Shown: one piece after another, positions 25,134 to 33,869 of the stretch
Numbering within the stretch: the stretch's first letter is position 1
How the letters are laid out: each line of letters starts with the position of its first letter
The notes under the pieces: model-generated
Databases searched by the model: none
The model's input: the letters and a program-made list of their open reading frames with translations, nothing else
What the model was told of the DNA's origin: nothing
Program-made: the position numbers and the translations under genes
Assembly: GCF_001514495.1 (NCBI RefSeq)
Contig: NZ_BCNM01000012.1
Span: 1-64,000 of the forward strand
DNA: 64,000 nt
Origin: Paenibacillus pabuli NBRC 13638
GTDB lineage: Bacteria > Bacillota > Bacilli > Paenibacillales > Paenibacillaceae
Direction of reading: 5' to 3'

Positions 25134-25841
25134 ATGACACGTACACTTATCATTAGCGACATTCATGGATGTATGGATCAGCTAAATGAAATGCTGCATC
25201 TCATCCAATTCAATTCCGTAGAGGATCAGTTAATTTTACTTGGAGATTATGTAGATCGTGGTCCTCATAGCAAGGAAGTTGTGGATAAGGTCATTGAGCT
25301 GGTGCAGAAGCATCATGCTATTGCCTTACGAGGGAACCATGATCAGCGATTAGTTGATCTGATTAATGATCCCAGTCACCTGGTGCAATCCAAGTTTTTG
25401 GAACATGGAGGCGTTCAAACCCTTCAAAGTTATTGTGGTTCCAATGAAATTTCTGACGAGATACTGATACAGTCCAGAGAAAGAATAAAGTCACAGTATG
25501 GTCATCACATTGAATTTTTGGCTGGATTACCTTTATATTACGAGGACCATGATCACATTTATGTGCATGCGGGATTGAATCCCAATTATGTGGATTGGAA
25601 GAGTCAGCCTGAACATGACTTTATGTATATCAAGGACGAGTTTATTAGATCCGATTTTCATTTACACAAGAGAATTATATTTGGACATACGAGAACGATT
25701 GATATTCATGGCAAACCGGATATCTGGTTTCATAAGGACAAGATAGGCATTGATGGTGGGTGTGCATATGGCCTGCAATTAAATGCATTGATTTTTCAAG
25801 AGGGATCTTACAAAACAGAGCGGATCATGAATTTAAAATAG
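25134..25841 (+). CDS. PPP-type metallophosphoesterase (serine/threonine phosphatase-like)
   Basis: 235 residues with all signature motifs of the calcineurin-like superfamily, PPP branch: SDIHGC, GDYVDRG, RGNHDQ, and C-terminal VHAGLNP and FGHTRT. It is close to bacterial PrpE/diadenosine-tetraphosphatase-like enzymes. Two divalent metals bound by these Asp/His/Asn residues hydrolyse a phosphate ester. ATG 25134 has AAAGGAG 6 nt upstream; the frame extends further up without a site. Confidence 0.85.
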   Translation: MTRTLIISDIHGCMDQLNEMLHLIQFNSVEDQLILLGDYVDRGPHSKEVVDKVIELVQKHHAIALRGNHDQRLVDLINDPSHLVQSKFLEHGGVQTLQSYCGSNEISDEILIQSRERIKSQYGHHIEFLAGLPLYYEDHDHIYVHAGLNPNYVDWKSQPEHDFMYIKDEFIRSDFHLHKRIIFGHTRTIDIHGKPDIWFHKDKIGIDGGCAYGLQLNALIFQEGSYKTERIMNLK

Positions 25842-25854
25842 ACAAGACAGGACG

Positions 25855-25941
25855 CCGCCAATGCCAACGATAGACACCACATTACTTCAGCCTGAAGAAG
25901 TAGCCAAGCATATAAAGGAATGGGTTTTGATAAATTGGTGA
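25855..25941 (+). pseudogene. 3' remnant of a P-loop kinase gene
   Basis: The 28 codons PPMPTIDTT..PEEVAK..WVLINW plus stop closely match the last 28 residues of the kinase encoded at 7558-8043, differing at a handful of positions. Nothing upstream of them belongs to that gene; the phosphoesterase gene ends 13 nt before. It is the tail of a second, diverged copy whose body has been lost or replaced. Confidence 0.75.
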
Positions 25942-25998
25942 GGGAGTTATCCTTCAGAAGGCAGTTGTATTTAGCAGCGTCAAACTCTAGCAGTGTCT

Positions 25999-26016
25999 CC
26001 CTGAAATATTTCAGGG
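25999..26016. repeat. Perfect 18-bp palindrome
   Basis: CCCTGAAATATTTCAGGG reads the same on both strands. It lies between the kinase remnant and the ribosome binding site of the nucleotidyltransferase gene. It could be an operator or a recombination junction; no T run follows, so it is not a terminator. Confidence 0.5.
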
Positions 26017-26057
26017 TTGAGGGGAAGACGTGTACATAAGGAGGAAACGAACAAGTG

Positions 26058-27164
26058 ATGGATGTTTTTAGTGTAGCTGATATTATCATCAACCGTATTA
26101 AGCGTGAATACTCGCAGGATGTTGCTATTGTTGGATATTATGGATCGTATCTGCAAGGAAGGGCGACAGAGAGATCGGATCTGGACTTCTTTTTCATACC
26201 AGCCACAACTAGAGGAAAAGAACTTGAACTGCAATTCATCATAGACGGCATCAGTTTCGATTTTTATCCTATTGAATGGAGCCGTGCTGAAAGAATGGCG
26301 GCATTGGAGGACTGGAATACGACGATCATTGCGGATTGTAAGTTATTGTATGTCAGATCAGAAGAAGATCGGGAGAGATTCCTTCAACTCCGTGAGAATA
26401 TAGCAGCTATGAAGGACCCCTCCAGAGCTGGTGCGTTAATAAATCAAGCTGAGCATATTTTGAAGGATTGTTTTCTTATTTTGGATAAATTAAGGCGTGC
26501 TGGAGCTTCCCTGAATCTGTCTTATAGTCGAACCTTGGCACAGGAGATCGCTGGTCATTTGTTCAAATGTCTTGGTTATATGAATCAAACGTATTATACA
26601 CGCAGTTGGGGCCATTATCGCGAACAAGTCAGCAATCTTTCGGTAAAGCCGGATCAATTGGATGTATACTTGGATACCATAATGTTCAGTCATTCACCAG
26701 CTGAGATCGTATCTGCTTGTGAGCAGTTGGTTATGGAAACGCTTGAGCTGCTCTCCGAACAAAGAAAACAGCAGAAAGAAACTCGCTCTTACCCGGATCG
26801 GATGAAGGGGTTTTATGAAGAGGAACGAGGAATGCTGAACAAATTGTTGACCGCGTGTGAAAAGAGACATTATGAGACTGCTTTTTTCGTGGCGATTGGT
26901 ACGCAGGATAGTATCGCACGAATGTTATATGCTGCTGAAAAAGGCCGCTGGCCCGGTTACTTTGATTCCAGAGCGTACCGGGAACTCTATGACCAAATGG
27001 GGTATCCGGATCTGACAAATCTTCTTGATCCAGCGGACTTTGAACCATTACGTATCGCTACCTTGCAGCTTATAGAGAAGCTGGAGCATCATATTACGTC
27101 TGAAGGGGTGCCGTTAAACAACTTTACGTCAGTTGCGGAATTTGAATCCTTTTATAGGAGTTGA
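26058..27164 (+). CDS. Nucleotidyltransferase domain protein
   Basis: About 368 residues. The N-terminal 100 carry the polymerase-beta-type active site GSYLQGRATERSDLDFFF (GS...DxD) and a further Asp in ISFDFYPIEW. The helical remainder resembles kanamycin/lincosamide nucleotidyltransferases with a substrate-binding bundle. AMP transfer to an aminoglycoside-like hydroxyl is possible but unproven. The start is ATG 26058 or the adjoining GTG 26055, behind AAGGAGG. Confidence 0.75.
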   Translation: MDVFSVADIIINRIKREYSQDVAIVGYYGSYLQGRATERSDLDFFFIPATTRGKELELQFIIDGISFDFYPIEWSRAERMAALEDWNTTIIADCKLLYVRSEEDRERFLQLRENIAAMKDPSRAGALINQAEHILKDCFLILDKLRRAGASLNLSYSRTLAQEIAGHLFKCLGYMNQTYYTRSWGHYREQVSNLSVKPDQLDVYLDTIMFSHSPAEIVSACEQLVMETLELLSEQRKQQKETRSYPDRMKGFYEEERGMLNKLLTACEKRHYETAFFVAIGTQDSIARMLYAAEKGRWPGYFDSRAYRELYDQMGYPDLTNLLDPADFEPLRIATLQLIEKLEHHITSEGVPLNNFTSVAEFESFYRS

Positions 27165-27333
27165 GGGAATGGAAGTTTAAACAGGTAATAGGTTTGACGT
27201 CTACCGAGGGGGATGAAATAGCCCAGTTTTGGATTTTACAGAAAAGGGGTATGGAATTCATATAATCCCCCAAATCCTTTTGTATACTAAGTTTGCTTGA
27301 TATAGCGAACGAAAGGATTAGGTGGTAGACAAC

Positions 27334-27873
27334 ATGTTGAAAAAACGCGACTTGCACGAATGCCATTCACTTTACGGCTTAATGACAGATCCTATGGTGT
27401 TTCCTTACGTTCGTTATCCTTGTAAGTCGTATGAGGAATATGTATTCATGACCCAACAGTTAATCATAGAGGAAGAACAGGGTACAGCGATATCCAGAAC
27501 TATTCTTAACGAAATGGGACATCCCATTGGTACTATTGATCTGTATAACATTGCGGAACAAACCGGATTTTTGGCTACATGGATGGGCGCATCGTATTTT
27601 GGAAAAGGGTATAACCAAAGAGCGAAGGAGTCCTTCTTCGTTGAACTGTTTCTTGAACAGCATATGGAAAAGGTATTTATGAAGATCCGCAAACAAAATA
27701 TCCGATCCATGAAAGCGGTAGCAAAGTTACCGTACGTACATTTGGCTAATGCAACAAATTGCGAAGTATATCAATCCATAAATAGCGGTCAACATCGGTA
27801 TGATCTGTATCAGGTGGAGCGCACGGAATTTTTGGAAAACATGGAGGGTTTACGGCACGTGGTTGCCACATAG
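27334..27873 (+). CDS. GNAT family N-acetyltransferase (RimJ/RimL type)
   Basis: 179 residues. It begins at MLKKRDLHECHSLYGLMTDP, with YFGKGYNQRAKESFF as the CoA region (unusual Asn-Gln after the GKG) and NIRSMKAVAKL as the C-terminal motif. The extended tail after residue 145 is not typical. A GTG at 27322 is the alternative start. Acceptor unknown. Confidence 0.7.
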   Translation: MLKKRDLHECHSLYGLMTDPMVFPYVRYPCKSYEEYVFMTQQLIIEEEQGTAISRTILNEMGHPIGTIDLYNIAEQTGFLATWMGASYFGKGYNQRAKESFFVELFLEQHMEKVFMKIRKQNIRSMKAVAKLPYVHLANATNCEVYQSINSGQHRYDLYQVERTEFLENMEGLRHVVAT

Positions 27874-27945
27874 CCTATCTATAAAAGGGTACAAGGGCAG
27901 GGTGAATTCTGCTCTGGATAAGGAATCTCTCAAGGAGGAATGCGT

Positions 27946-28740
27946 ATGTCGGAACGGGAGGAAGCTTTGACAGGAGGCAACGTGAATCAGGTTGTAAAAG
28001 TAGGGAACACGGTGCGACGAAGTACCAAGCCTAACCCATACGTGAACGAACTGCTGTTACATCTGGAGAATGTGGGTTATGGAAACGCCCCTCGCTATTT
28101 GGGAGTTGATGAGCAGGGCAGAGAGATGCTCTCTTACCTGGAAGATAACGTTCCAGGCAATGACTACCCAGAGATCGAGGTAAATATGTGGTCGGATGAG
28201 GCGCTGATCGCAGTAGCAAAGCTCTTGAGAAGTTATCATGAGGCGACCGTGGGATTTGCAGCCTCTTCACCGTCCCGTTATCCCTATCCAGAAACGTCCC
28301 GACATGAAGTGGTATGTCATAATGATTTTGCATTATATAATATTGTTTATAAAGACGGTTTTCCATCAGGAATTATTGATTTTGACATGGCAGGCCCAGG
28401 TCCGCGTATATGGGATATCGTATACAGCATGTATACCGCTGTCCCACTAGCAGGTTTTTCACCAGGGAATGATGAGCGGAAAGTCGTTCCGTATAATAAA
28501 GAGGATCATGCATCTGAACGGAAAAGACGTATAGCTTTGTTTTTTAATGCTTACGGTATGAATGTGCCTGCGGATTTGAAAGAATGGGTAATCTCTCGTA
28601 TTCGCTTCATGTGTACCACGTTAATGGAGCGCGCTGCGTTGGGGGAAACGGCTTTTATCAAAATGATTGAAGAGGGGCATTTGGCTCATTATGAGAATGA
28701 AGTGAGGTTCCTTGAGAAGCATTTTGGTGACTGGAGTTAA
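27946..28740 (+). CDS. Aminoglycoside phosphotransferase (APH) family kinase
   Basis: 264 residues with the APH/choline-kinase catalytic loop CHNDFALYNIV (HxDxxxxN, about residue 124) and the metal-binding IIDFDMAGPG. The nucleotide-binding N-lobe begins TGGNVNQVVKVGNTVRR. Members phosphorylate aminoglycosides, homoserine, choline or similar alcohols; the substrate here is unknown. ATG 27946 lies 7 nt after AAGGAGG, better than ATG 27940. Confidence 0.85.
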   Translation: MSEREEALTGGNVNQVVKVGNTVRRSTKPNPYVNELLLHLENVGYGNAPRYLGVDEQGREMLSYLEDNVPGNDYPEIEVNMWSDEALIAVAKLLRSYHEATVGFAASSPSRYPYPETSRHEVVCHNDFALYNIVYKDGFPSGIIDFDMAGPGPRIWDIVYSMYTAVPLAGFSPGNDERKVVPYNKEDHASERKRRIALFFNAYGMNVPADLKEWVISRIRFMCTTLMERAALGETAFIKMIEEGHLAHYENEVRFLEKHFGDWS

Positions 28741-28766
28741 TCGAAAAAAATGAAACGAGTGATATT

Positions 28767-29228
28767 ATGGTGATCCAATTAATACCTACTACAAGAGAGA
28801 ACTGGAAAGATGCATTAAACCTACAAGTTCAAGTCAATCAAAATCATTATGTTCCGTCAGTAGCGGTGTCTCTAGCGAAAGTGCACATTCGACCCGATGG
28901 AGACGAGTACAAGTATCTACCATTTTGCATATATAATATAGAGGGCAGCTTGGTGGGTTTTGTCATGATCACCGTTGATGAAGCAACATCTTGGTCCTAT
29001 TGGATGAATGGTTTTATGATCGATGTAAACTATCAAGGTAAGGGATATGGAAAAGCAGCGATAGATTCTGTAATTAAATATATAAAAGAGAACTACGTCC
29101 ATAGCAAGTGTTTGAATTTAACGGTATGTGCAGATAATGAAGCTGCCAGAAAGCTGTATGAAAAAATGGGATTCACTGAGACCGGAGACGTCTATGATGG
29201 TGAAATTGTATATCGATTCGTTTTTTAG
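28767..29228 (+). CDS. GNAT acetyltransferase, spermidine-acetyltransferase-like
   Basis: 153 residues; HYVPSVAVSLAKVHIRPDG, YQGKGYGKAAIDSVI, and RKLYEKMGFTETG identify the same polyamine-acetyltransferase-like subgroup as the proteins at 21865 and 30020. Directly after its stop the sequence carries the tail of another gene. GAGTGA lies before ATG 28767. Substrate inferred from family only. Confidence 0.8.
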   Translation: MVIQLIPTTRENWKDALNLQVQVNQNHYVPSVAVSLAKVHIRPDGDEYKYLPFCIYNIEGSLVGFVMITVDEATSWSYWMNGFMIDVNYQGKGYGKAAIDSVIKYIKENYVHSKCLNLTVCADNEAARKLYEKMGFTETGDVYDGEIVYRFVF

Positions 29229-29313
29229 AGATAACCAGGAGATCCAGCTCATTGTAACCGCTGATGACGGGACATGGGATGTGTATATGGATTACTTGGA
29301 AATCAATGAATAA
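29229..29313 (+). pseudogene. 3' tail of an unidentified gene
   Basis: In another frame the sequence just after the acetyltransferase stop encodes RDNQEIQLIVTADDGTW, VYMDYLEINE and a stop, a convincing protein C-terminus without a start of its own. It looks like the remnant of a gene cut at its 5' side. No family was recognised. Confidence 0.4.
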
Positions 29314-29350
29314 TCTCAAGGCCTATATACGGATATGGTATTCTAAGAAG

Positions 29351-29376
29351 ATCCCGTCGGGTTGACCCGGCGGGAT
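29351..29376 (+). terminator. Strong hairpin, terminator-like
   Basis: ATCCCGTCGGGT (29351-29362) pairs with ACCCGGCGGGAT (29365-29376) through a 2-nt loop with one G-T wobble. The U tract is weak (TCAGGGATTTT). Confidence 0.55.
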
Positions 29377-29400
29377 TCAGGGATTTTGGGAGGGGATATC

Positions 29401-29955
29401 ATGGAGATCAAAAGAATAGAGAATCTATCCAATGAAGATTGGCTTCAACTTGGAAGCTTTGGATATAAATCCACTCAAAAATATGAGCTTACAAAAGAAG
29501 AAACACAAGGCTCATTCAGTATGCATTTAACCCTAACAAACTTGGATGACATTTACGAGAAAGAAGAATTGAACAATACAGACGATTTGAAACGATATGA
29601 AGAAATCATAAAAATGGGATTTTCTTATGGACTATATATCAGTGGTAGTCTAATCGCACTCGCCATTGTCGAACCCCAACATTGGAATAATACAATGATG
29701 ATATGGCATTTTCAGGTGAATGAAAAATACATAAGAAAAGGATATGGGAGGCTGCTAATCAATAAAGTGAATGAAATTGCCAAGGAAAATGGATTCAGAG
29801 CGATCACGTTAGAAACCCAGAATACCAATGTTCCTGCAATCCATTTTTACATGCAATGTGGTTATCAAATTGAAGGAATTGATGTATCACTATATACAAA
29901 TAATGATAGCCACAACAAAGAAATAGCATTGTATATGAGAAAGAAGATCGATTAA
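29401..29955 (+). CDS. GNAT acetyltransferase, similar to streptothricin acetyltransferases
   Basis: 184 residues. YIRKGYGRLLINKVN is the CoA loop, and ITLETQNTNVPAIHFYMQCGY with a final EIALYMRKK tail recalls the SatA/YyaR streptothricin acetyltransferase group. This would acetylate the beta-lysine amine of streptothricin; the assignment rests on remembered motifs only. ATG 29401 has GGGAGGGG upstream. A hairpin separates it from the preceding gene. Confidence 0.65.
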   Translation: MEIKRIENLSNEDWLQLGSFGYKSTQKYELTKEETQGSFSMHLTLTNLDDIYEKEELNNTDDLKRYEEIIKMGFSYGLYISGSLIALAIVEPQHWNNTMMIWHFQVNEKYIRKGYGRLLINKVNEIAKENGFRAITLETQNTNVPAIHFYMQCGYQIEGIDVSLYTNNDSHNKEIALYMRKKID

Positions 29956-30019
29956 GAGTAACTGGGCATTACCTTGAAATCGCTTTAAATCTATGACGTT
30001 TGATGAGGAGAGGGTCGGA

Positions 30020-30496
30020 ATGATTTCGCTTAGAAAAATAACACTAGATAACCGACGATCTATATTTAACTTGGAAGTTTCAGAAGAGCAGCGTCAATAT
30101 GTTGCATCCAACCTTTCAAGTGTAGCATCGTGTTATGTTCTTACAACCAATGGCGGCTCCCCATTCCCACTTGCCATTTATGCAGATGAGCAACCTGTAG
30201 GTTTTGTAATGATAACTTACGGAATCACGGGTTATGATCTTCCTGTCATTGCTGATAATAACTATTGTATTTTGCGACTGATGATTGACAAGCAGCACCA
30301 GAGCATGGGCTATGGCCGGGAAGCATTAAAGAAAATATTGGAGTTTATTCGAACTTTCCCAGCTGGTCCTGCACGTTATTGTTGGATTCCATATAGTCCT
30401 GATAACTTGGCTGCCAAAAAGCTATATGAGAGCTTTGGATTCCATGAAAATGGTGAAGTGTGCCACGACGAGCTCATAACCGTATTGGAACTTTGA
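30020..30496 (+). CDS. GNAT acetyltransferase, BltD/spermidine-acetyltransferase-like
   Basis: 158 residues with MISLRKITLDNRRSIFNLEV, QYVASNLSSVASCYV, QSMGYGREALKKIL and AKKLYESFGFHENGEV, close to the BltD-type spermidine/spermine acetyltransferases of Bacillus. It would acetylate polyamines with acetyl-CoA. ATG 30020 has GAGGAGAGGG upstream; an in-frame ATG at 29993 has none. Confidence 0.8.
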   Translation: MISLRKITLDNRRSIFNLEVSEEQRQYVASNLSSVASCYVLTTNGGSPFPLAIYADEQPVGFVMITYGITGYDLPVIADNNYCILRLMIDKQHQSMGYGREALKKILEFIRTFPAGPARYCWIPYSPDNLAAKKLYESFGFHENGEVCHDELITVLEL

Positions 30497-30668
30497 TTTC
30501 TATCTTTAGAGAGGGGATTTTATAACAAAGGTTTCACGCTCAGTCTAATAACTCTTGCTTCCCTGTATCATAAAGTAAAAGTTCAACAGTTGTATTTTTT
30601 TACCATGCATGATAACCTGATATTAAAACCAACTGTTTTAGTTGGAAATGTATCTTGGAGGTATAATC

Positions 30669-31598
30669 ATGACGAATATCGCGAAGAATCTCACAGATCT
30701 GATCGGTAATACACCACTATTGGAGCTTTCTAATTTTGTGAGAAAGTATCAAGTTGAGGCGAAGATCATTGCCAAATTGGAATACTTTAATCCAGCAGGT
30801 AGTGTAAAAGATAGAATCGGATATGGCATGATTAAAGATGCTGAAGAGAAGGGGTTAATTAACCAAAATTCAGTGATCATAGAACCGACGAGCGGAAATA
30901 CAGGTGTAGGGCTTGCTTTTGCAGCTGCAGCATTAGGATACAGATTAATCATAACACTTCCTGAGAGTTTCAGTGTAGAACGTAGGAAGCTGTTGATTGC
31001 TCTGGGAGCAGAACTAGTTCTTACACCTGCCACAGAAGGAATGTCCGGAGCTATCAAAAAGGCTGAAGAAATTGCAGCTACAATCCCTAACTCATTTATA
31101 CCCCAACAGTTTAAAAATCCAGCAAATCCACAAGTACATAGGGTAACAACCGCAGAAGAGATTTGGAGAGATACGGAAGGGAAAGTGGATATTTTTATTG
31201 GTGGAGTTGGTACAGGCGGAACCATATCTGGAGTTGTAGAGTTAGGTAGTTACGATTTCGTTTCATCACCAGCTGATGTAGAGGTTCTAGTAGAAGGAAC
31301 CGGTAAACAAAACATAATTGGAGACAGAGTCTCTACCAAGATAAAAATTGTAAACATCTTATTTAACAATACCTCCAGTAATCTTGTTAAGGGAAGTGAG
31401 ATTGAAGCTAGTGAGTATTTCGTAGTGAATCATAATAGACAAGTGGGTGGGCTGCAATGGATCCCAGGAAGAAGTATCTTCAGTATGGGCACAAGCTACA
31501 AACGATTGGAGAAAGGTGAACAAAAAACAATTTACTTAAAATTTAATAAAGAAACAAATCAATTTTGGATAATGCCTGAAGAGATAGTTATACAGTGA
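30669..31598 (+). pseudogene. CysK-like cysteine synthase head fused to unrelated sequence
   Basis: Residues 1 to about 190 are a classical O-acetylserine sulfhydrylase: IGNTPLLELS, PAGSVKDRIGYGMI (PLP lysine), EPTSGNTGVGLAFAA, and GGVGTGGTISG (phosphate loop). From about 31235 the sequence changes abruptly to an unrelated 120-residue segment (VELGSYDFVSSPADVEVL to WIMPEEIVIQ). The second half of the PLP domain is therefore missing, and cysteine synthase activity is unlikely. One open frame spans the junction, so a chimeric protein may still be made. TTGGAGG precedes ATG 30669. Confidence 0.65.
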
Positions 31599-31659
31599 AT
31601 GGAAGGCTAAACAATGAAGCTATGGCAGCGTATATTCAATTCGATCTACATACGTTGGA

Positions 31660-32683
31660 GTGAAGAAAAATAGTATAAGGGTGAATGCAGTGACTGTTGG
31701 AAGAAAGGTTTTTGTTTTAAAGGATAAATCACGTATTGATCCGATAAGTAAGGAAACCAGGGAAGTGCTCATTAGTATATACTATCCTTCCAATCCCGTG
31801 GAACAGGAGATGAAGTATACTTCGTTATTTGAACCTAATATCTCTTTAGCTGTTGATATGCTCTCTAGTATGGGAGTGGATAAGGATTATATTCGTAATC
31901 TGGATACAAAAATACATAATGATGAGCGTCTTGATATCACTGCGAAAAACTGTCCCATTATTTTTATAGCTCCGGCTTTTGGTGTAGTTAGCCACCCATG
32001 AATCTATATTTTCAACTTTTCCTGACGGACGTTTTGTCCAGCAATCTAATGAGATATCCGAAATAGACAGTTTAGATATTCATTCTTGGAAACAATTATT
32101 GAAGCTTAGAGTTGAAGATATTCGTTGGGTTCTGAACAATGTAGATGAGGTCTTGGATTCAGATAAGGATCTAAGAGCCATAGTCGATGTGAATGAAATG
32201 GGGATCATTGGTCATTCATTAGGTGGAGCTGCTGCTTATGAATTGCTTAAAAGTGAAAAGGGAATTAAGGCTAGTATTCTATTAGATCCTAGTTTCCATT
32301 TAATGACGACGAGTAAGGAAGAGGGAGTATCTGTTCCGTTATTGGTAGCTCGGCAAGAGAAATGCTCGTTTGAAGAACTGGAAAATGAAATCTCTCCAGA
32401 CCTATTACCTTTGTTACTGAGTGGGTATGCGTCTTTGTTTAACTCGAGTGCTCTGAATAGTTCATTTATTAAACTAAACGGTGCTCATCATATGACTTTT
32501 AGTGATATCCCGATACATTACAACGAAGATGGGATAGAACACAAGCATTCCACTATTAATAAGTATATTACTGCTTTCCTTGAGGAGCATTTAAAGAAGG
32601 AAGAAAGTAAATGTCATGAGCTGCTGAAAAATAAGATTAATGATGGAATTGATCAAGTAAATTGTATAGGACATGTTATTTAA
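31660..32683 (+). pseudogene. Alpha/beta hydrolase (PAF-acetylhydrolase-like), frameshifted and internally deleted
   Basis: The 5' part (GTG 31660) reads REVLISIYYPSNPVEQ to IIFIAPAFGVVSHP and stops at 32001. The continuation THESIFSTFPDG, ...WVLNNVDEVL, MGIIGHSLGGAAAYELL (nucleophile Ser), then NGAHHMTFSD lies in another frame to 32683. Around 31990 the strand-helix expected between the oxyanion loop and THE is missing, so a deletion as well as a frame change occurred. The enzyme is probably dead. Confidence 0.65.
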
Positions 32684-32716
32684 GGAGGGTACTTGAAATG
32701 GTTAGATAACACACGC

Positions 32717-32730
32717 CTAAAATATTTTAG
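32717..32730. repeat. Perfect 14-bp palindrome
   Basis: CTAAAATATTTTAG in the gap between the hydrolase pseudogene and the next acetyltransferase. It is flanked by ATAAC (32706) on the left and GTTAG (32735) on the right, a miniature of the outer-box layout of the attC-like elements, but far too short to be one. Confidence 0.35.
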
Positions 32731-32762
32731 AGGTAGTTAGCATTAATAAGGAGGAATAACGC

Positions 32763-33701
32763 GTGGAATTAAATCATTGGTCCGAGGAACTTAATTCTTA
32801 TGATTTATCAAATGAATATTCCATTCAAAAGGCTGAGCCCGAAGAATGGGGAGTATATTGTTCTGTCTATTATAATATGGCCTATATTGGATTTTTCAGA
32901 GAAGAAGGCTTCAATGTTTCACGGAATAACTCTTTTTGGATTTATAAAGGAGAATCAAAGATCGGTGGGGTAAGGATGGCACCCAATTCGTTATATCATC
33001 TATTCTTTATTCCCCCATTCAATGATTCATTTAAGGTACTGAAGCTTCTTAAAAGATTACTCATAAAGTGGTCTGATGCAACTCAACGTATCAAGATATA
33101 TGAAGTTCTCCCCGATCAAGTACATTTATTTACGAGGGCTGGATTCTGGCCAGATGAGTTCAGATGTCACTGGATGCAGCGCCCGACAGATCATTTCAAT
33201 GTGCATTGGGATCATGATCTTATAGTTAAGAGCCCCGAAATTATTGAGAATGAAACGGGTGCCAAGCAATACATCAATGAAGATGAAATCGCGCAGTGTG
33301 ACTTCGACAGCTTTGTAGGCGGTTTTGAAGCCTTGCGGAGAAAAAAGTCGTCCTTGGAAGACTTTATCCCAAACGAAGAAATTCATTATACCAATGAAAA
33401 CCTCACTAAAGCTTCTACACTTGTATATGATAAGAATACTGGACAGCTTGTAGCCAACTGTCGCCTTTGTTTGCAGGACAATCAAGCAGCAGTATACAGC
33501 ATCGGAGTCACCCCCGCCTACCGGGGCAAAGGACTCGCGACACGCATGCTGCAAAGAGCCCTGACCGAACTTAAAGACAAGTATCCTGTTCTACGGTTAT
33601 ATGTCATGGAAGGCAATGATGCCGAATCAGTCTATTTTAATCTTGGATTTGTTGCGGGAGTACAAGAGATACAAACGATGTATATTCCTGCAAATGAATA
33701 A
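32763..33701 (+). CDS. GNAT family N-acetyltransferase (two-domain)
   Basis: 312 residues, start GTG 32763 behind AAGGAGG. The N-terminal half (EWGVYCSVYYNMAYIGF, FWIYKGESKIGGVRMAP) is a GNAT-like fold without the loop; the C-terminal half has VTPAYRGKGLATRMLQRAL and AESVYFNLGFVAG. Such tandem GNATs usually use one domain for catalysis. Acceptor unknown. Confidence 0.75.
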   Translation: MELNHWSEELNSYDLSNEYSIQKAEPEEWGVYCSVYYNMAYIGFFREEGFNVSRNNSFWIYKGESKIGGVRMAPNSLYHLFFIPPFNDSFKVLKLLKRLLIKWSDATQRIKIYEVLPDQVHLFTRAGFWPDEFRCHWMQRPTDHFNVHWDHDLIVKSPEIIENETGAKQYINEDEIAQCDFDSFVGGFEALRRKKSSLEDFIPNEEIHYTNENLTKASTLVYDKNTGQLVANCRLCLQDNQAAVYSIGVTPAYRGKGLATRMLQRALTELKDKYPVLRLYVMEGNDAESVYFNLGFVAGVQEIQTMYIPANE

Positions 33702-33729
33702 GTCTTCATTAAATTTAATCAACTAACAA

Positions 33730-33766
33730 ACCCGAGAGGATCTTTTGGTCGGGTAGCGTCTTTTTC
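33730..33766 (+). terminator. Terminator after the two-domain acetyltransferase
   Basis: ACCCGA (33730-33735) pairs with TCGGGT (33749-33754), with further GATC/GGTC pairing inside. A run of T residues follows at 33761-33765. Confidence 0.6.
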
Positions 33767-33799
33767 AGTAACTAAAAAAAGTTGTGGGTGAAACTCAAA

Positions 33800-33853
33800 A
33801 TGAAGATAGCCATTATTACGGATATCCATGGTAATCGTCGTTCTGTTGCTTGA
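33800..33853 (+). pseudogene. 5' remnant of a metallophosphoesterase gene
   Basis: MKIAIITDIHGN is the unmistakable N-terminus of a calcineurin-like phosphoesterase (first metal motif DIHGN). After 12 residues homology ends, and a stop follows five codons later. The body of the gene is gone, replaced by the small membrane-peptide gene that starts at 33870. Confidence 0.65.
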
Positions 33854-33869
33854 GGAAAGGAGGTTATTA

